A stretch of 64,000 bases of DNA from Metabacillus litoralis (GCF_007994985.1 NZ_VOQF01000007.1:248001-312000), one strand, 5' to 3'; shown: positions 1 through 8,396, numbered from the stretch's first letter. Numbers and translations: made by a program. The notes: generated by a model from the sequence alone, not told the origin.

Positions 1-98
1 GCATTTACAAATGTTTTTTCAATGTAATCCATATCATTCAACTTATCAAAATCGCATCCCCATAATTCTGAGATAACGTGTCTACCCATTGTTTCCAT
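1..98 (-). CDS. speD: S-adenosylmethionine decarboxylase proenzyme, N-terminal part (cut by window edge)
   Basis: Only the first 32 codons are in the window; the gene continues past position 1. The translation opens [17 protein letters not shown], which matches the N-terminus of B. subtilis SpeD as I remember it. The enzyme decarboxylates S-adenosylmethionine to supply aminopropyl groups for spermidine synthesis; family members self-cleave to make a pyruvoyl cofactor, but that site lies outside the window. The ATG at 98 is preceded by an AAAGGGGG ribosome binding site. The gene follows gapB on the same strand, as in B. subtilis, but a terminator and a separate promoter lie between them. The leader can fold (see 156-219). 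Confidence 0.93.
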   Translation of the reverse strand, partial: METMGRHVISELWGCDFDKLNDMDYIEKTFVN

Positions 99-155
99 AT
101 TAATGGATCCCCCTTTAACTATTTTTATACATGAATTCTCTGCTTAATGGTATAT

Positions 156-219
156 GTGTAACTACCACGGGGGAAAGTTAGTCCAAAGAGGTCCTAACCC
201 TTTAAGTAGCCTTTAACAC
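156..219 (-). promoter_or_regulatory. Nested foldable leader RNA upstream of speD
   Basis: On the minus strand the speD leader contains nested complementary segments: GTGT/ACAC (219-216 with 159-156), CTAC/GTAG (209-206 with 165-162) and an inner hairpin GTTAG/CTAAC (198-194 with 181-177), extended by CC/GG in the loop. Just 3' of the inner hairpin is UCCCCC (174-169), exactly complementary to GGGGGA of the speD ribosome binding site (113-108). This suggests two competing folds, but the helices are short. I do not recognise it as a known riboswitch class. Confidence 0.4.
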
Positions 220-250
220 CTTGGCTTTTTATAAGAAGTTCACGAAAAAT

Positions 251-279
251 AGTATACTTTGTTTATATATCTTTTGCAA
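251..279 (-). promoter_or_regulatory. SigA-type promoter for speD
   Basis: On the minus strand, TTGCAA (279-274) and TATACT (256-251) are separated by exactly 17 nt. A start near 244 would give a leader of about 145 nt before the speD ATG. The site is downstream of the gapB terminator, so speD can be transcribed independently of gapB. Confidence 0.65.
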
Positions 280-377
280 CAAACTTTTTTAAAAAGTTTT
301 GTTAACCATTAAAGTAAAGGGGCAATCACTTACTATTTTTCTCATGTTTTTTTATTCTATTCACCCTGCTTTTCACG

Positions 378-430
378 AAAAAAGAACCGTCCAGGTTGTG
401 AATTTTTTATCACGACCATTTGGACGGTTC
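378..430 (-). terminator. Rho-independent terminator after gapB
   Basis: Perfect 10-bp arms GAACCGTCCA (384-393) and TGGACGGTTC (421-430), followed on the minus strand by six T. It sits 20 nt after the gapB stop codon. Confidence 0.9.
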
Positions 431-449
431 GCATACAAAAGGTAAACGT

Positions 450-1469
450 TTAAACCTCAATCATGGAACTCATTTTCTTCTCAACCATCATCGTAAGATC
501 TGTTACACGACATGAATATCCCCATTCGTTATCATACCAAGCTAGAACTTTTATTTTATTTCCCGCCATAACAATTGTCGATAAACCATCAATGATTGCT
601 GAAAAAGGGTTTGTATTAAAATCTATTGATACTAAGGGTTCATTTGTATAATCAAGAATTCCTTTTAGAGAGCCTTTTGCTGCTTGCTGAAAGGCTAAAT
701 TCACATCATCTACAGAAACAGATTTCTCTACATCTACCACTACGTCAACTAAAGAGACATTCGGTGTTGGAACACGCAATGCCATTCCATGCATCTTCCC
801 CTTTAATTGTGGTAACACCAATTCTAAAGCTTTAGCAGCACCCGTTGAGGTTGGAATAATTGATTGCCCACAGGCTCTTGCTCTTCGTAAATCTTTATGT
901 GGATTATCAATGTTTCTTTGATCATTTGTATATGCGTGTATTGTTGTCATTAAGCCATTTTTGACGATGAAATTTTCATCAATTACCCTCATTACCGGAG
1001 CTAAACAATTTGTCGTGCAAGATGCATTTGAAATAATACTATGTTGATCTGATTTATACTTATTTTCATTTACTCCCATAACAACTGTTAGATCTTCCTT
1101 CTTACCTGGTGCCGTTAAAATAACTTTTTTAGCACCAGCCTTAATATGAAGAATTGCTTGATCTCTATGATTAAATTTACCTGTTGCTTCAATGACAATA
1201 TCAATCCCCAATTGTTTCCATGGGAGATTTTCAGGATGTCTTTCATTAATTAAAATTACTTTGCTACCGTTTACAATTAAATGACCTTCTTCTACAATCA
1301 CATTTCCATCGAATTTACCGTGATTTGTGTCATACTTTATTAAATGTGCCAACGTTTCTGCTGGATAACTCGCATTAATGACCTTTATATTCATACCTTG
1401 CATCATTGCATTACGAAAAACCATTCTCCCAATACGACCAAAACCATTTATTGCAATATTGGCTCTCAT
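450..1469 (-). CDS. gapB: Glyceraldehyde-3-phosphate dehydrogenase, gluconeogenic GapB type
   Basis: Interconverts 1,3-bisphosphoglycerate and glyceraldehyde 3-phosphate in the cytoplasm; the GapB paralogue of Bacillus works mainly in gluconeogenesis with NADP. Visible are the Rossmann motif AINGFGRIGR near residues 6-15, the catalytic motif SNASCTTNC with Cys151, and HAYTNDQ. The NxxYxAET segment and the neighbours speD and coaE point to GapB rather than glycolytic GapA. Two adjacent ATG codons occur (1472 and 1469); the second has better spacing from GAGAGGGG and matches the B. subtilis N-terminus. Two CcpN-type boxes precede it, in keeping with repression on glycolytic carbon. It has its own terminator. 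Confidence 0.95.
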   Translation of the reverse strand: MRANIAINGFGRIGRMVFRNAMMQGMNIKVINASYPAETLAHLIKYDTNHGKFDGNVIVEEGHLIVNGSKVILINERHPENLPWKQLGIDIVIEATGKFNHRDQAILHIKAGAKKVILTAPGKKEDLTVVMGVNENKYKSDQHSIISNASCTTNCLAPVMRVIDENFIVKNGLMTTIHAYTNDQRNIDNPHKDLRRARACGQSIIPTSTGAAKALELVLPQLKGKMHGMALRVPTPNVSLVDVVVDVEKSVSVDDVNLAFQQAAKGSLKGILDYTNEPLVSIDFNTNPFSAIIDGLSTIVMAGNKIKVLAWYDNEWGYSCRVTDLTMMVEKKMSSMIEV

Positions 1470-1490
1470 CATATTACCCCTCTCGCTATA

Positions 1491-1533
1491 TATGTTATAC
1501 TAATTATTCTATTTTCGTATTAAGTATAACACA
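1491..1533 (-). promoter_or_regulatory. Two CcpN-type operators upstream of gapB
   Basis: TATGTTATACT at 1491-1501 (plus strand) and TGTGTTATACT on the minus strand at 1533-1523 both match the CcpN consensus TRTGHYATAYW at every position and face each other across 21 bp. In B. subtilis CcpN represses gapB and pckA during glycolytic growth. The match is seen directly; binding is inferred. Confidence 0.75.
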
Positions 1534-1634
1534 TATAGTGATATATTTAACTCTTTTATTAACTTTTTTCCATTCAAAAAGAGACTATTTCTAGTCTCCT
1601 GCTTCTCGAACTTTTATATTGTTAAATTCTGCAC

Positions 1635-2228
1635 CTAGAGAATCTTCTCTAGTAGGTCATTTAACTGTTTCTTCGTTGATTCAATTGATCCATTATTATC
1701 AATAATGTAATCTGAAAGTTCTCTTTTCTCATATAATGGCAGCTGTGAGTCCATTCTCATTTTAGCTTCTTCTTCATTGTATCCATTTCTTTTCATTAAC
1801 CTTTTCATCTGTGTTTCTTGATCTACGTATACAAGTAGTGTTTTATCAACTATATGTGTTAGTTTACTTTCGAATAATAAAGGAATATCTAAAACAACAG
1901 CATTAGATTGCTTGTTTTTTTCTTCTTCTACTTGTTTTAGCATTTCTTTCCTTACAGCTGGGTGAACAATGCTGTTTAACGTTTGGCGCTTATTCTCATC
2001 AGAGAAAATGATTGTCCCTAGCTTTTCTCGATTGATTGTTTTATCCTCTTTTAATATTTCGATACCAAACTCTTCAACAATTTGGTTATAAGCTGGTTCC
2101 CCAACCTCCACTACAACTCTTGCAATGTGATCAGCATCCACTACTCGAATTCCTTTTTCTTGAAGCATTGAAGATATCGTACTTTTTCCACTTGCAATTC
2201 CGCCTGTTAACCCAATGACAATTGTCAC
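1635..2228 (-). CDS. coaE: Dephospho-CoA kinase
   Basis: Catalyses the last step of coenzyme A synthesis, ATP-dependent phosphorylation of the 3'-hydroxyl of dephospho-CoA. The P-loop GLTGGIASGKST is near residues 6-17, and the DIPLLFES segment is typical of the family. I chose the GTG at 2228: GGAGGAA lies 5-8 nt upstream, whereas the in-frame ATG at 2234 is too close to it. This start gives 197 residues beginning MTIVIGLTGG, which fits B. subtilis CoaE in length and sequence. It lies 22 nt downstream of ytaF, so the two are probably cotranscribed. Confidence 0.94.
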   Translation of the reverse strand: MTIVIGLTGGIASGKSTISSMLQEKGIRVVDADHIARVVVEVGEPAYNQIVEEFGIEILKEDKTINREKLGTIIFSDENKRQTLNSIVHPAVRKEMLKQVEEEKNKQSNAVVLDIPLLFESKLTHIVDKTLLVYVDQETQMKRLMKRNGYNEEEAKMRMDSQLPLYEKRELSDYIIDNNGSIESTKKQLNDLLEKIL

Positions 2229-2250
2229 AACCATTTCCTCCAGTACGTCC

Positions 2251-2892
2251 TTAAATTTTCCATATCCCTATCATAATGAGGATAACACCTGGGAGGCAAG
2301 AAAATTTGTCCATCCAGCTAAATCTTGATAGTACATTTCCAGAATGTATGCCTATTGAGACAAATAACGAGCTCATTAATGCAACAAGAATACTCATTAT
2401 AATCGGGGAATAACCTAACAATGATGCACCTATTCCTGCTCCAAAAGCATCAAGAGATAATGCAAATCCTAGCAAAAATGCTTCAATACCAGTTATAGTT
2501 CCAGATTTATCAATATCTGCAGACATCGGCTTTCTTAAAATATTGATCACAATACCTAGTGTTTTTATTTCAAAGTTAATTAATGTTTTTTCTGTCTTTT
2601 CTTCTTCCTCTGAATGTTCTTTTCCAGGGCGAAAGAATTGATATAAAACCCACATACCAATTAGAACTAATATAATTCCGCCTAGCCTTTCTGTAACGTA
2701 AATAGGAAATATCTTTGTTAGCAAATCACCCACTAACATTGCGCCAAGCATTGTTGCGGCTGAGCAACAAGCAATAACAAGGATCGATTTAAATGGTATT
2801 CTCATTTTTCTCATGCCATACGTAAAACCTACAGAAAAGCTATCTAAGCTTACTGCGAATGCTAACAACAATAATGATACATATTGAACCAT
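2251..2892 (-). CDS. ytaF: Sporulation membrane protein YtaF (MntP-like fold)
   Basis: Polytopic membrane protein of 213 residues with about six hydrophobic segments arranged as two similar halves. LLLLAFAVSLDSFSVG near the N-terminus is echoed by LLGFALSLDAFGAG in the second half, the repeat pattern of the MntP/YtaF family, with Asp in each half. B. subtilis YtaF is expressed in sporulation; its substrate is not settled as far as I know. The ATG at 2892 is preceded by AAGGAAGGGG at 9 nt. An upstream in-frame start would place the ribosome binding site inside the coding region. Neighbours mutM and coaE match B. subtilis. Confidence 0.88.
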   Translation of the reverse strand: MVQYVSLLLLAFAVSLDSFSVGFTYGMRKMRIPFKSILVIACCSAATMLGAMLVGDLLTKIFPIYVTERLGGIILVLIGMWVLYQFFRPGKEHSEEEEKTEKTLINFEIKTLGIVINILRKPMSADIDKSGTITGIEAFLLGFALSLDAFGAGIGASLLGYSPIIMSILVALMSSLFVSIGIHSGNVLSRFSWMDKFSCLPGVILIMIGIWKI

Positions 2893-2977
2893 AAAGCCTA
2901 GCCCCTTCCTTCTAATTGCTAACATAGTGTATGATAGTAGCCTATATAATGTTAAAGAAGGTTTTTTTCAAAGAGAG

Positions 2978-3020
2978 CTGTTTTCGAAAGACTTTGTTGT
3001 TTATAAAGAGACGAAAACAG
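2978..3020. repeat. Partial copy of the GGCTSTTTTCG repeat family
   Basis: CTGTTTTCG (2978-2986) and CGAAAACAG (3012-3020) form perfect 9-bp inverted arms. The left part, CTGTTTTCGAAAGACTTTG followed by TTGTTTATAAA, closely resembles the ends of the element at 50411-50575. Confidence 0.5.
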
Positions 3021-3129
3021 AACTGTATTGAGTTTATGGCTATCTTTAGGTTGATATGAATTAAATAAAACTTTCAATTTCCTTTCATCTAAATTTGGCA
3101 TAAAAATGTTTAAATCAGTGAAATAAATA

Positions 3130-3444
3130 GGCTCTGTTAAACTTTGTTGTTGATTTCCGTTACAGGCATTCGCTTTCCCAGGAAAAAAGCACCTTTTTTC
3201 CTAAGGAAGAATAATGAAAAATCACAACTACCGGCTTTTTCAAAGGACAATTCTTCCTAGGGAAGAATAATGAAAAATCACAACTACCGGCTTTTTCAAA
3301 AGACAATTCTTCCTAGGTCCGGGGGCCTCCTTGTAAGCTGCGCGCCTGTGGGGTCTCCCTTTGACATGCTTCTCTAAGCAGGAGTCTCATGTATTCCCCT
3401 TCAATCAACAAAGTTGAAAATCAACATTAAGCTTTAACATAGCC
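3130..3444. repeat. MITE-like interspersed element, full-length copy
   Basis: About 315 bp bounded by imperfect inverted ends: GGCTCTGTTAAACTTTGTTG at the left and, read from the right, GGCTATGTTAAAGCTTAATG, both continuing into TTGATTT. The interior holds CAGGCATTCGCTTTCCC, GCGCCTGTGGGGTCTCCC and AGGAGTCTCATG, which I recognise as typical of a repeat common in Bacillaceae intergenic regions. No open reading frame is evident. Shorter copies occur at 32320-32497 and 57644-57745. The 2893-3511 gap holds nothing else clear. Confidence 0.7.
3200..3317. repeat. 56-bp tandem duplication inside the interspersed element
   Basis: Units 3200-3255 and 3256-3311 differ at only about two positions (for example AAGGACAATT against AAAGACAATT) and are followed by the first six bases of a third, CCTAGG. 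Each unit contains ACAACTACCGGCTTTTTC. The near identity suggests a recent duplication. Confidence 0.85.
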
Positions 3445-3511
3445 AATAAATATATCACCTCAAAGAAAAAAGCGATAAACATAATTATGCTTCTCGCTTT
3501 TATAAATATCT

Positions 3512-4336
3512 TTATTTCTGACACTTTTCACAATAATGTGTACCTCTTCCGACCACTACTGTCTTTGTTAATGTTGTCCCACATTTTTTACATGGCTCAT
3601 TTGTTCTACCATATACATATAGCTGAAGTTGAAACATACCTATCTCACCCTGTGTGTTTACATAGGAGCGCACAGTACTGCCTCCCTGGGCAACAGCTTC
3701 ATCTAGGGTTAAAATGATTTCCCTATGTAATAGGTTATACTCTTTTTTTGTTAATGTATTTGCGATTCTTTCGGGGTTTATTCCAGAGCGAAATAATGCC
3801 TCATCAACATATATATTTCCAAGTCCAACAACGATTGTTTGATCAAGTAAAGCAGATTTGATTTTTCTTGTTGTTTTCTTTAATCGTTCCTCAAGATAAG
3901 ATACAGTGAAATTTTCAGAAAATGGTTCAGGACCTAACTGAGAAAGGGGTAATTCATTTTCTTCTAATCCTTTTTTAAACAAGTGCATTGTGCCAAATTT
4001 ACGTACATCTCGATATCGTAGCTCTGTTTCATCAGTAAATGTAAATACGGCGTGTGTATGTTTATCAGATTCCTCATTTTTCTCATACAAACCATATCTA
4101 CCTTCCATTCGCAAATGAGAAACAAGTACATAGTCATCTAATATGAACTTTAAAAATTTCCCTCTTCTGTTAACATCGTGAATTGTCTGACCAATTAAAG
4201 CATCTACAAATTGATCTGGTTCCTCTGGCTTTTTAATCATTTTGGGCCAATGTATTGTTACTTTTTCGATTGTTTTCCCTTTTACGAGCTGAAGTAATGT
4301 GCGGCGAACAGTTTCAACCTCTGGCAGCTCTGGCAT
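3512..4336 (-). CDS. mutM: Formamidopyrimidine-DNA glycosylase (MutM/Fpg)
   Basis: Base-excision repair enzyme that removes 8-oxoguanine and formamidopyrimidines and cleaves the abasic site. The N-terminus MPELPEVETVRR supplies the catalytic Pro2 and Glu3 after Met removal. The C-terminal zinc finger has Cys249, Cys252, Cys269 and Cys272. GLGNIYVDEALF marks the helix-two-turn-helix. At 274 residues it has normal family length. The ATG follows GGAAG at suitable spacing. In B. subtilis mutM also sits between polA and ytaF. Confidence 0.96.
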   Translation of the reverse strand: MPELPEVETVRRTLLQLVKGKTIEKVTIHWPKMIKKPEEPDQFVDALIGQTIHDVNRRGKFLKFILDDYVLVSHLRMEGRYGLYEKNEESDKHTHAVFTFTDETELRYRDVRKFGTMHLFKKGLEENELPLSQLGPEPFSENFTVSYLEERLKKTTRKIKSALLDQTIVVGLGNIYVDEALFRSGINPERIANTLTKKEYNLLHREIILTLDEAVAQGGSTVRSYVNTQGEIGMFQLQLYVYGRTNEPCKKCGTTLTKTVVVGRGTHYCEKCQK

Positions 4337-4393
4337 GTCATCACTTCCTTTTATCTATGTTCTCTAGCTCTAATTGCCTAACCCAATTTATTA

Positions 4394-4422
4394 CCTAGGG
4401 CCTCTTTACAAAGGCCCCTAGG
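4394..4422. repeat. Inverted repeat between mutM and polA
   Basis: CCTAGGGCCT (4394-4403) pairs with AGGCCCCTAGG (4412-4422), with one bulged base and an 8-nt loop. Neither strand has a T-run after the stem, so a canonical terminator is unlikely; it may be an RNA processing hairpin between polA and mutM. Confidence 0.5.
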
Positions 4423-4567
4423 TTACCTCAGTGGCTAAACTTTCTATAATGGTGTGTAGAAGTGTATTAATATCTCATTTGACCACTCACATACCCTTTA
4501 TCTCACTAAGAATGATATATTGATCTTTTAAACAGATACCAATTGTAAAAAATGTTGATCTTGTTTA

Positions 4568-7198
4568 TTATTTAGCATCATACCATGAATCACCGTAAGA
4601 ATAATCTACCTTTAATGGCACAATTAACTCAACAGCATTTTCCATTACTTCAGGAACGATTTTCTCTAATATAGCTATTTCTTCTTTTGGAGCTTCAAAG
4701 ATTAATTCATCATGAACTTGTAACAATAACTTTGTTTGAAGCTTTTCCTGTTTAAGACGATCAGCCATATCAATCATGGCCTTTTTAATAATATCAGCCG
4801 CACTTCCCTGAATCGGTGTATTCATTGCCGTTCTTTCTGCAAAGCTTCTTATATTAAAATTACGACTTGTAAGCTCAGGGATATATCTTCTTCTATGAAG
4901 CAATGTTTTAACATACCCCTTACCTCTTGCATCTGCCACAATATCGTCCATATATTCTTGAACACCGACAAATGTTTCTAAATAACGTTTAATAAATTCT
5001 CCTGCTTCTTTACGGGTAATGCCAAGATTTTGTGAAAGTCCATAATCACTAATTCCATAAACAATTCCAAAGTTAACTGCTTTTGCCTGCCTTCTCATGT
5101 TAGATGTAACTTCATTTTGTTCAACATGAAATACATCCATAGCCGTTTTTGTATGGATATCAAGATCGTTTCTAAAAGCCTCTACAAGATTTTGATCATT
5201 AGCAATATGAGCTAAAACTCTTAATTCAATTTGAGAATAGTCTGCTGCAAAGATTACCCAATCTTTATTTGAAGCTACAAATGCTTGACGTATTTTACGC
5301 CCTTCTTCAAGTCTAATAGGGATATTTTGTAAATTAGGGTCGATTGAACTTAATCTTCCTGTTGTTGTTAACACCTGATTAAAACGTGTATGAATTTTAT
5401 ACGTATCCTTATGAACCACCTTTAATAAACCTTCAATATAAGTTGATTGCAATTTCCCAAGTTGACGATAGTGGAGAATTTCTCTTACAATCTCATGTTT
5501 ATCTTCAAGCTTTTCTAAAACATCAGCTGATGTTGAGTAGCCAGTTTTTGTTTTCTTCATAGCTGGTAGACCCAGCTTTTCAAACAATATTACCCCTAAT
5601 TGTTTTGGAGAATTAATATTAAAAGATTCACCAGCTTGTTCAAAAATATTCTCTTCTAGCGATTTTAACTTTTCAGCAAGATTCTTTCCCATAGCTTTTA
5701 GCTGTTCAATATCTACCTTAACACCTGTTGCTTCCATCTCAGCAAGAATAAGAGAAAGAGGCAATTCCAAGTCATATAACAAAGAAGATTGATCATTTTC
5801 AGCTAACTGATTTTCTAGTGTTTCTTTCAATTGGAAAAGAGCTTGTCCTTTCCTAACAATATGCTCACTCAAATGCTCTTCATCTGGAATAGCACGTTTT
5901 GCTCCTTTGCCATAAACACTTTCATCTGTTTGCACAATTGATAGTCCATTAACCTTTGCCACACTCGAAACATCTTCAAAGGTTGCTGAAGGATTTAGTA
6001 AATAAGCAGCGATTAATACATCAAAGTTAATTCCTTTTAATGAAATACCCTTCCAATTTAAAGCAACTGTTGTTTTCTTACCATCATAAACTATTTTCTT
6101 ATTCGACTCATCTTCCGCCCATGCTTTAAACTCTTCAGAAGCTAAAGCAGTATCGGCTGGCACATAAAATAATCCATTTTTATTTACAATCGATATCCCA
6201 ATGATATTAGCTTGGTGATAGCTTTCTTCTAGAACTTCAATATATAGCACAGATTCATCGATTAATATTTCATTCGTAACATCTGTTACATGCTTAAACT
6301 CAATCTCTTCTACAACTATATCTTGTGCTTCTTCTTCCCCAACTTTATCTAATAATGAATTAAAGCCAAGCTCTTTAAATATATTTGCTACCTTTTGTTG
6401 ATCAAATCCTTCATATTCTAATTCCGTTAAACCAATCGTGATTGGAGCATCACATTCAATTGTTGCAAGCTCTTTACTCATTAATGCTTGTTCACGATTT
6501 TCCTCAAGCTTTTCCTTTAGTTTTTTCCCACTTATCTGATCAACTGAATTTAACACATTTTCTAATGACGTAAATTCCTTTAGTAACTTAATCGCTGTTT
6601 TTTCTCCCACACCTGGTACACCGGGAATATTATCTGACGTATCGCCCATTAAGCCCTTCATATCAATAATTTGCTCGGGAGTTAAGCCATATTTTTCTTG
6701 TACAAAAGTAGGAGTATAAGAATCAACATCAGTGATTCCTTTACGTGTAATATCAACTGTTATGTTATTTGTAACTAATTGTGTTAAATCTTTATCACCT
6801 GAGATGACTTTAACTTCATAGCCATCCTTTTCAGCTTGCCTAGAAAGAGTACCGATTATATCATCAGCTTCATAATTCTCAAGCTCATAACGTGATACTT
6901 GATAAGCATCAAGTAATTCACGAATAAATGGAAATTGTTCAGATAATTCAGGTGGAGTCTTTTGTCTACCACCTTTATATTCCTGAAACGTTTTGTGTCT
7001 AAACGTAGTTTTCCCTGCATCAAATGCTACAAGCATATGTGATGGCTTTTCATCCTCAAGTATCTTCATTAAAATCATAGTAAATCCATAAATAGCGTTC
7101 GTATGTACACCTTTATCATTATTTAGTAGTGGCAAAGCAAAAAACGCTCGATATGCAATACTGTTACCATCAATCAATACAATTTTCTTTTTAGTCAA
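4568..7198 (-). CDS. polA: DNA polymerase I
   Basis: Processes Okazaki fragments and fills gaps in repair. Three regions are visible in 876 residues: the N-terminal 5'-3' nuclease (LIDGNSIAYRAFFALP at the start, GLMGDTSDNIPGVPGVGEKTA near 190), a central exonuclease-like domain, and the C-terminal polymerase (DYSQIELRVLAHI motif A, RRQAKAVNFGIVYG O-helix, LLQVHDELIFE motif C). In the middle domain the DxE metal-binding motif expected for 3'-5' proofreading is replaced by YIEVLEE, as in other Bacillus Pol I enzymes, so proofreading is probably absent. Start is TTG, with GGAGG 8 nt upstream. Confidence 0.96.
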   Translation of the reverse strand: MTKKKIVLIDGNSIAYRAFFALPLLNNDKGVHTNAIYGFTMILMKILEDEKPSHMLVAFDAGKTTFRHKTFQEYKGGRQKTPPELSEQFPFIRELLDAYQVSRYELENYEADDIIGTLSRQAEKDGYEVKVISGDKDLTQLVTNNITVDITRKGITDVDSYTPTFVQEKYGLTPEQIIDMKGLMGDTSDNIPGVPGVGEKTAIKLLKEFTSLENVLNSVDQISGKKLKEKLEENREQALMSKELATIECDAPITIGLTELEYEGFDQQKVANIFKELGFNSLLDKVGEEEAQDIVVEEIEFKHVTDVTNEILIDESVLYIEVLEESYHQANIIGISIVNKNGLFYVPADTALASEEFKAWAEDESNKKIVYDGKKTTVALNWKGISLKGINFDVLIAAYLLNPSATFEDVSSVAKVNGLSIVQTDESVYGKGAKRAIPDEEHLSEHIVRKGQALFQLKETLENQLAENDQSSLLYDLELPLSLILAEMEATGVKVDIEQLKAMGKNLAEKLKSLEENIFEQAGESFNINSPKQLGVILFEKLGLPAMKKTKTGYSTSADVLEKLEDKHEIVREILHYRQLGKLQSTYIEGLLKVVHKDTYKIHTRFNQVLTTTGRLSSIDPNLQNIPIRLEEGRKIRQAFVASNKDWVIFAADYSQIELRVLAHIANDQNLVEAFRNDLDIHTKTAMDVFHVEQNEVTSNMRRQAKAVNFGIVYGISDYGLSQNLGITRKEAGEFIKRYLETFVGVQEYMDDIVADARGKGYVKTLLHRRRYIPELTSRNFNIRSFAERTAMNTPIQGSAADIIKKAMIDMADRLKQEKLQTKLLLQVHDELIFEAPKEEIAILEKIVPEVMENAVELIVPLKVDYSYGDSWYDAK

Positions 7199-7388
7199 TT
7201 TTTAATCCTCCAATAGCTTGTAAATAGGTTCTTCATATCATTTACTTAATTATGTTTGCATCTAAAGTCTTCATAACTTATGATCATACAGATTTTACAT
7301 TTTTCTAGAAATCCCCTTTAAACATTCTTTGTTGATTTCAAGTACAGTTAATTAGCAACAACCTTATAGAAAAACAGTAGGAAACACT

Positions 7389-7455
7389 AAAAAAAGAACC
7401 TTAGCTTTCCTCTCTATTTTATCATGAGTCCAAATAGAAAGGAAAACTGTGGTTC
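7389..7455 (-). terminator. Terminator after hflC
   Basis: Long imperfect stem: GAACC...AGGAAA arms at 7396-7424 pair with 7433-7455. Seven T follow on the minus strand. It sits 12 nt after the hflC stop codon. Confidence 0.8.
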
Positions 7456-7466
7456 ATTATTGTTGC

Positions 7467-8396
7467 TTATTCACTACCCTTAAGTAAATTTGCATATGGA
7501 GAATCAAATGGAATAATCAGAACTGTTTCCTCATTTATTGTTTGTTTATATGATTGAAGCGTTCTAAACAGCTCATAAAATTCTGGGTCTTTTGAATAGG
7601 ATGTGTTGTAAAGTTTAGCAGCTTCTTTTTCACCCTCACTTCGGATTATTTCAGCATCAGCCTTAGCTTCAGCCAACATTTCTTTTACCTCTCGATCGGT
7701 ATTCGCTATAATCCTATTTTTTTCTGCGTCACCTTTTGAAAGATATCCTTGTGCAGTTGATTCACGTTCAGAAATCATACGGGTAAATACTGATTGTTCA
7801 TTCTCAGCAGGTAAATCCGTCCGTTTCATTCTTACATCTGTTACTTTGATGCCATATCCATCTTTTGCTAATAATTCATTAACAATGTCAGTTACTTGAT
7901 CATTTAAACTTCCTCTTGATGATTTCTCGTCATTAATAATTTGATCATAGTCTAACTGACCTAACTCAGAACGTACTGTTGAAAAAACAAACTCCGCCAT
8001 CTTCGTTTCAGCATTAACAATTGTTCGAGCATTTGAAATCATTAGTTTAGGATCTTCAATATGCCAAACTGTATAATTATCAATAATTAAGCGTTTTTTG
8101 TCTTTCGTATTAATCTCTGCTTCTTCTACATTATAAGTCATTTGATATTTTGGTAATGTTGTAACAGACTGGATAAATGGAATTTTATAATTTAGTCCAG
8201 GTTCTTCAATAATTCTAACAACCTCACCAAATTGACGAACAACTTTATATTCATTTTCTTTTACAATATATAAGTTTGTTAATGTGATGAAGAGAATAAG
8301 TATGATAATTAATAAAACTATACCTCCACGAAGATATCCTTTGAAAGAGAATGAAGGCTTTTTTTCGTCCATGTTTACAACGTTATCATTGTCCAT
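7467..8396 (-). CDS. hflC: HflC-type SPFH-domain membrane protein
   Basis: Partner of HflK in a membrane-anchored SPFH complex. In E. coli the HflKC complex modulates the FtsH protease; this role is assumed from family. One membrane segment (IVLLIIILILFITLTNLYIV, near residues 25-45) is followed by the SPFH/band-7 region (VKENEYKVVRQFGEVVRI) and a charged coiled-coil segment (YLSKGDAEKNRII, AEIIRSEGEKEAA). The ATG at 8396 has AAGGAAG 8 nt upstream; an in-frame ATG at 8420 would put that site inside the gene. It overlaps the end of hflK by 11 nt, implying translational coupling. Confidence 0.9.
   Translation of the reverse strand: MDNDNVVNMDEKKPSFSFKGYLRGGIVLLIIILILFITLTNLYIVKENEYKVVRQFGEVVRIIEEPGLNYKIPFIQSVTTLPKYQMTYNVEEAEINTKDKKRLIIDNYTVWHIEDPKLMISNARTIVNAETKMAEFVFSTVRSELGQLDYDQIINDEKSSRGSLNDQVTDIVNELLAKDGYGIKVTDVRMKRTDLPAENEQSVFTRMISERESTAQGYLSKGDAEKNRIIANTDREVKEMLAEAKADAEIIRSEGEKEAAKLYNTSYSKDPEFYELFRTLQSYKQTINEETVLIIPFDSPYANLLKGSE

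Noticed and set aside
3200-3317. CRISPR-like direct repeat
   Set aside because: The two units are directly adjacent with no spacers and no cas genes are in the window; it is a tandem duplication.
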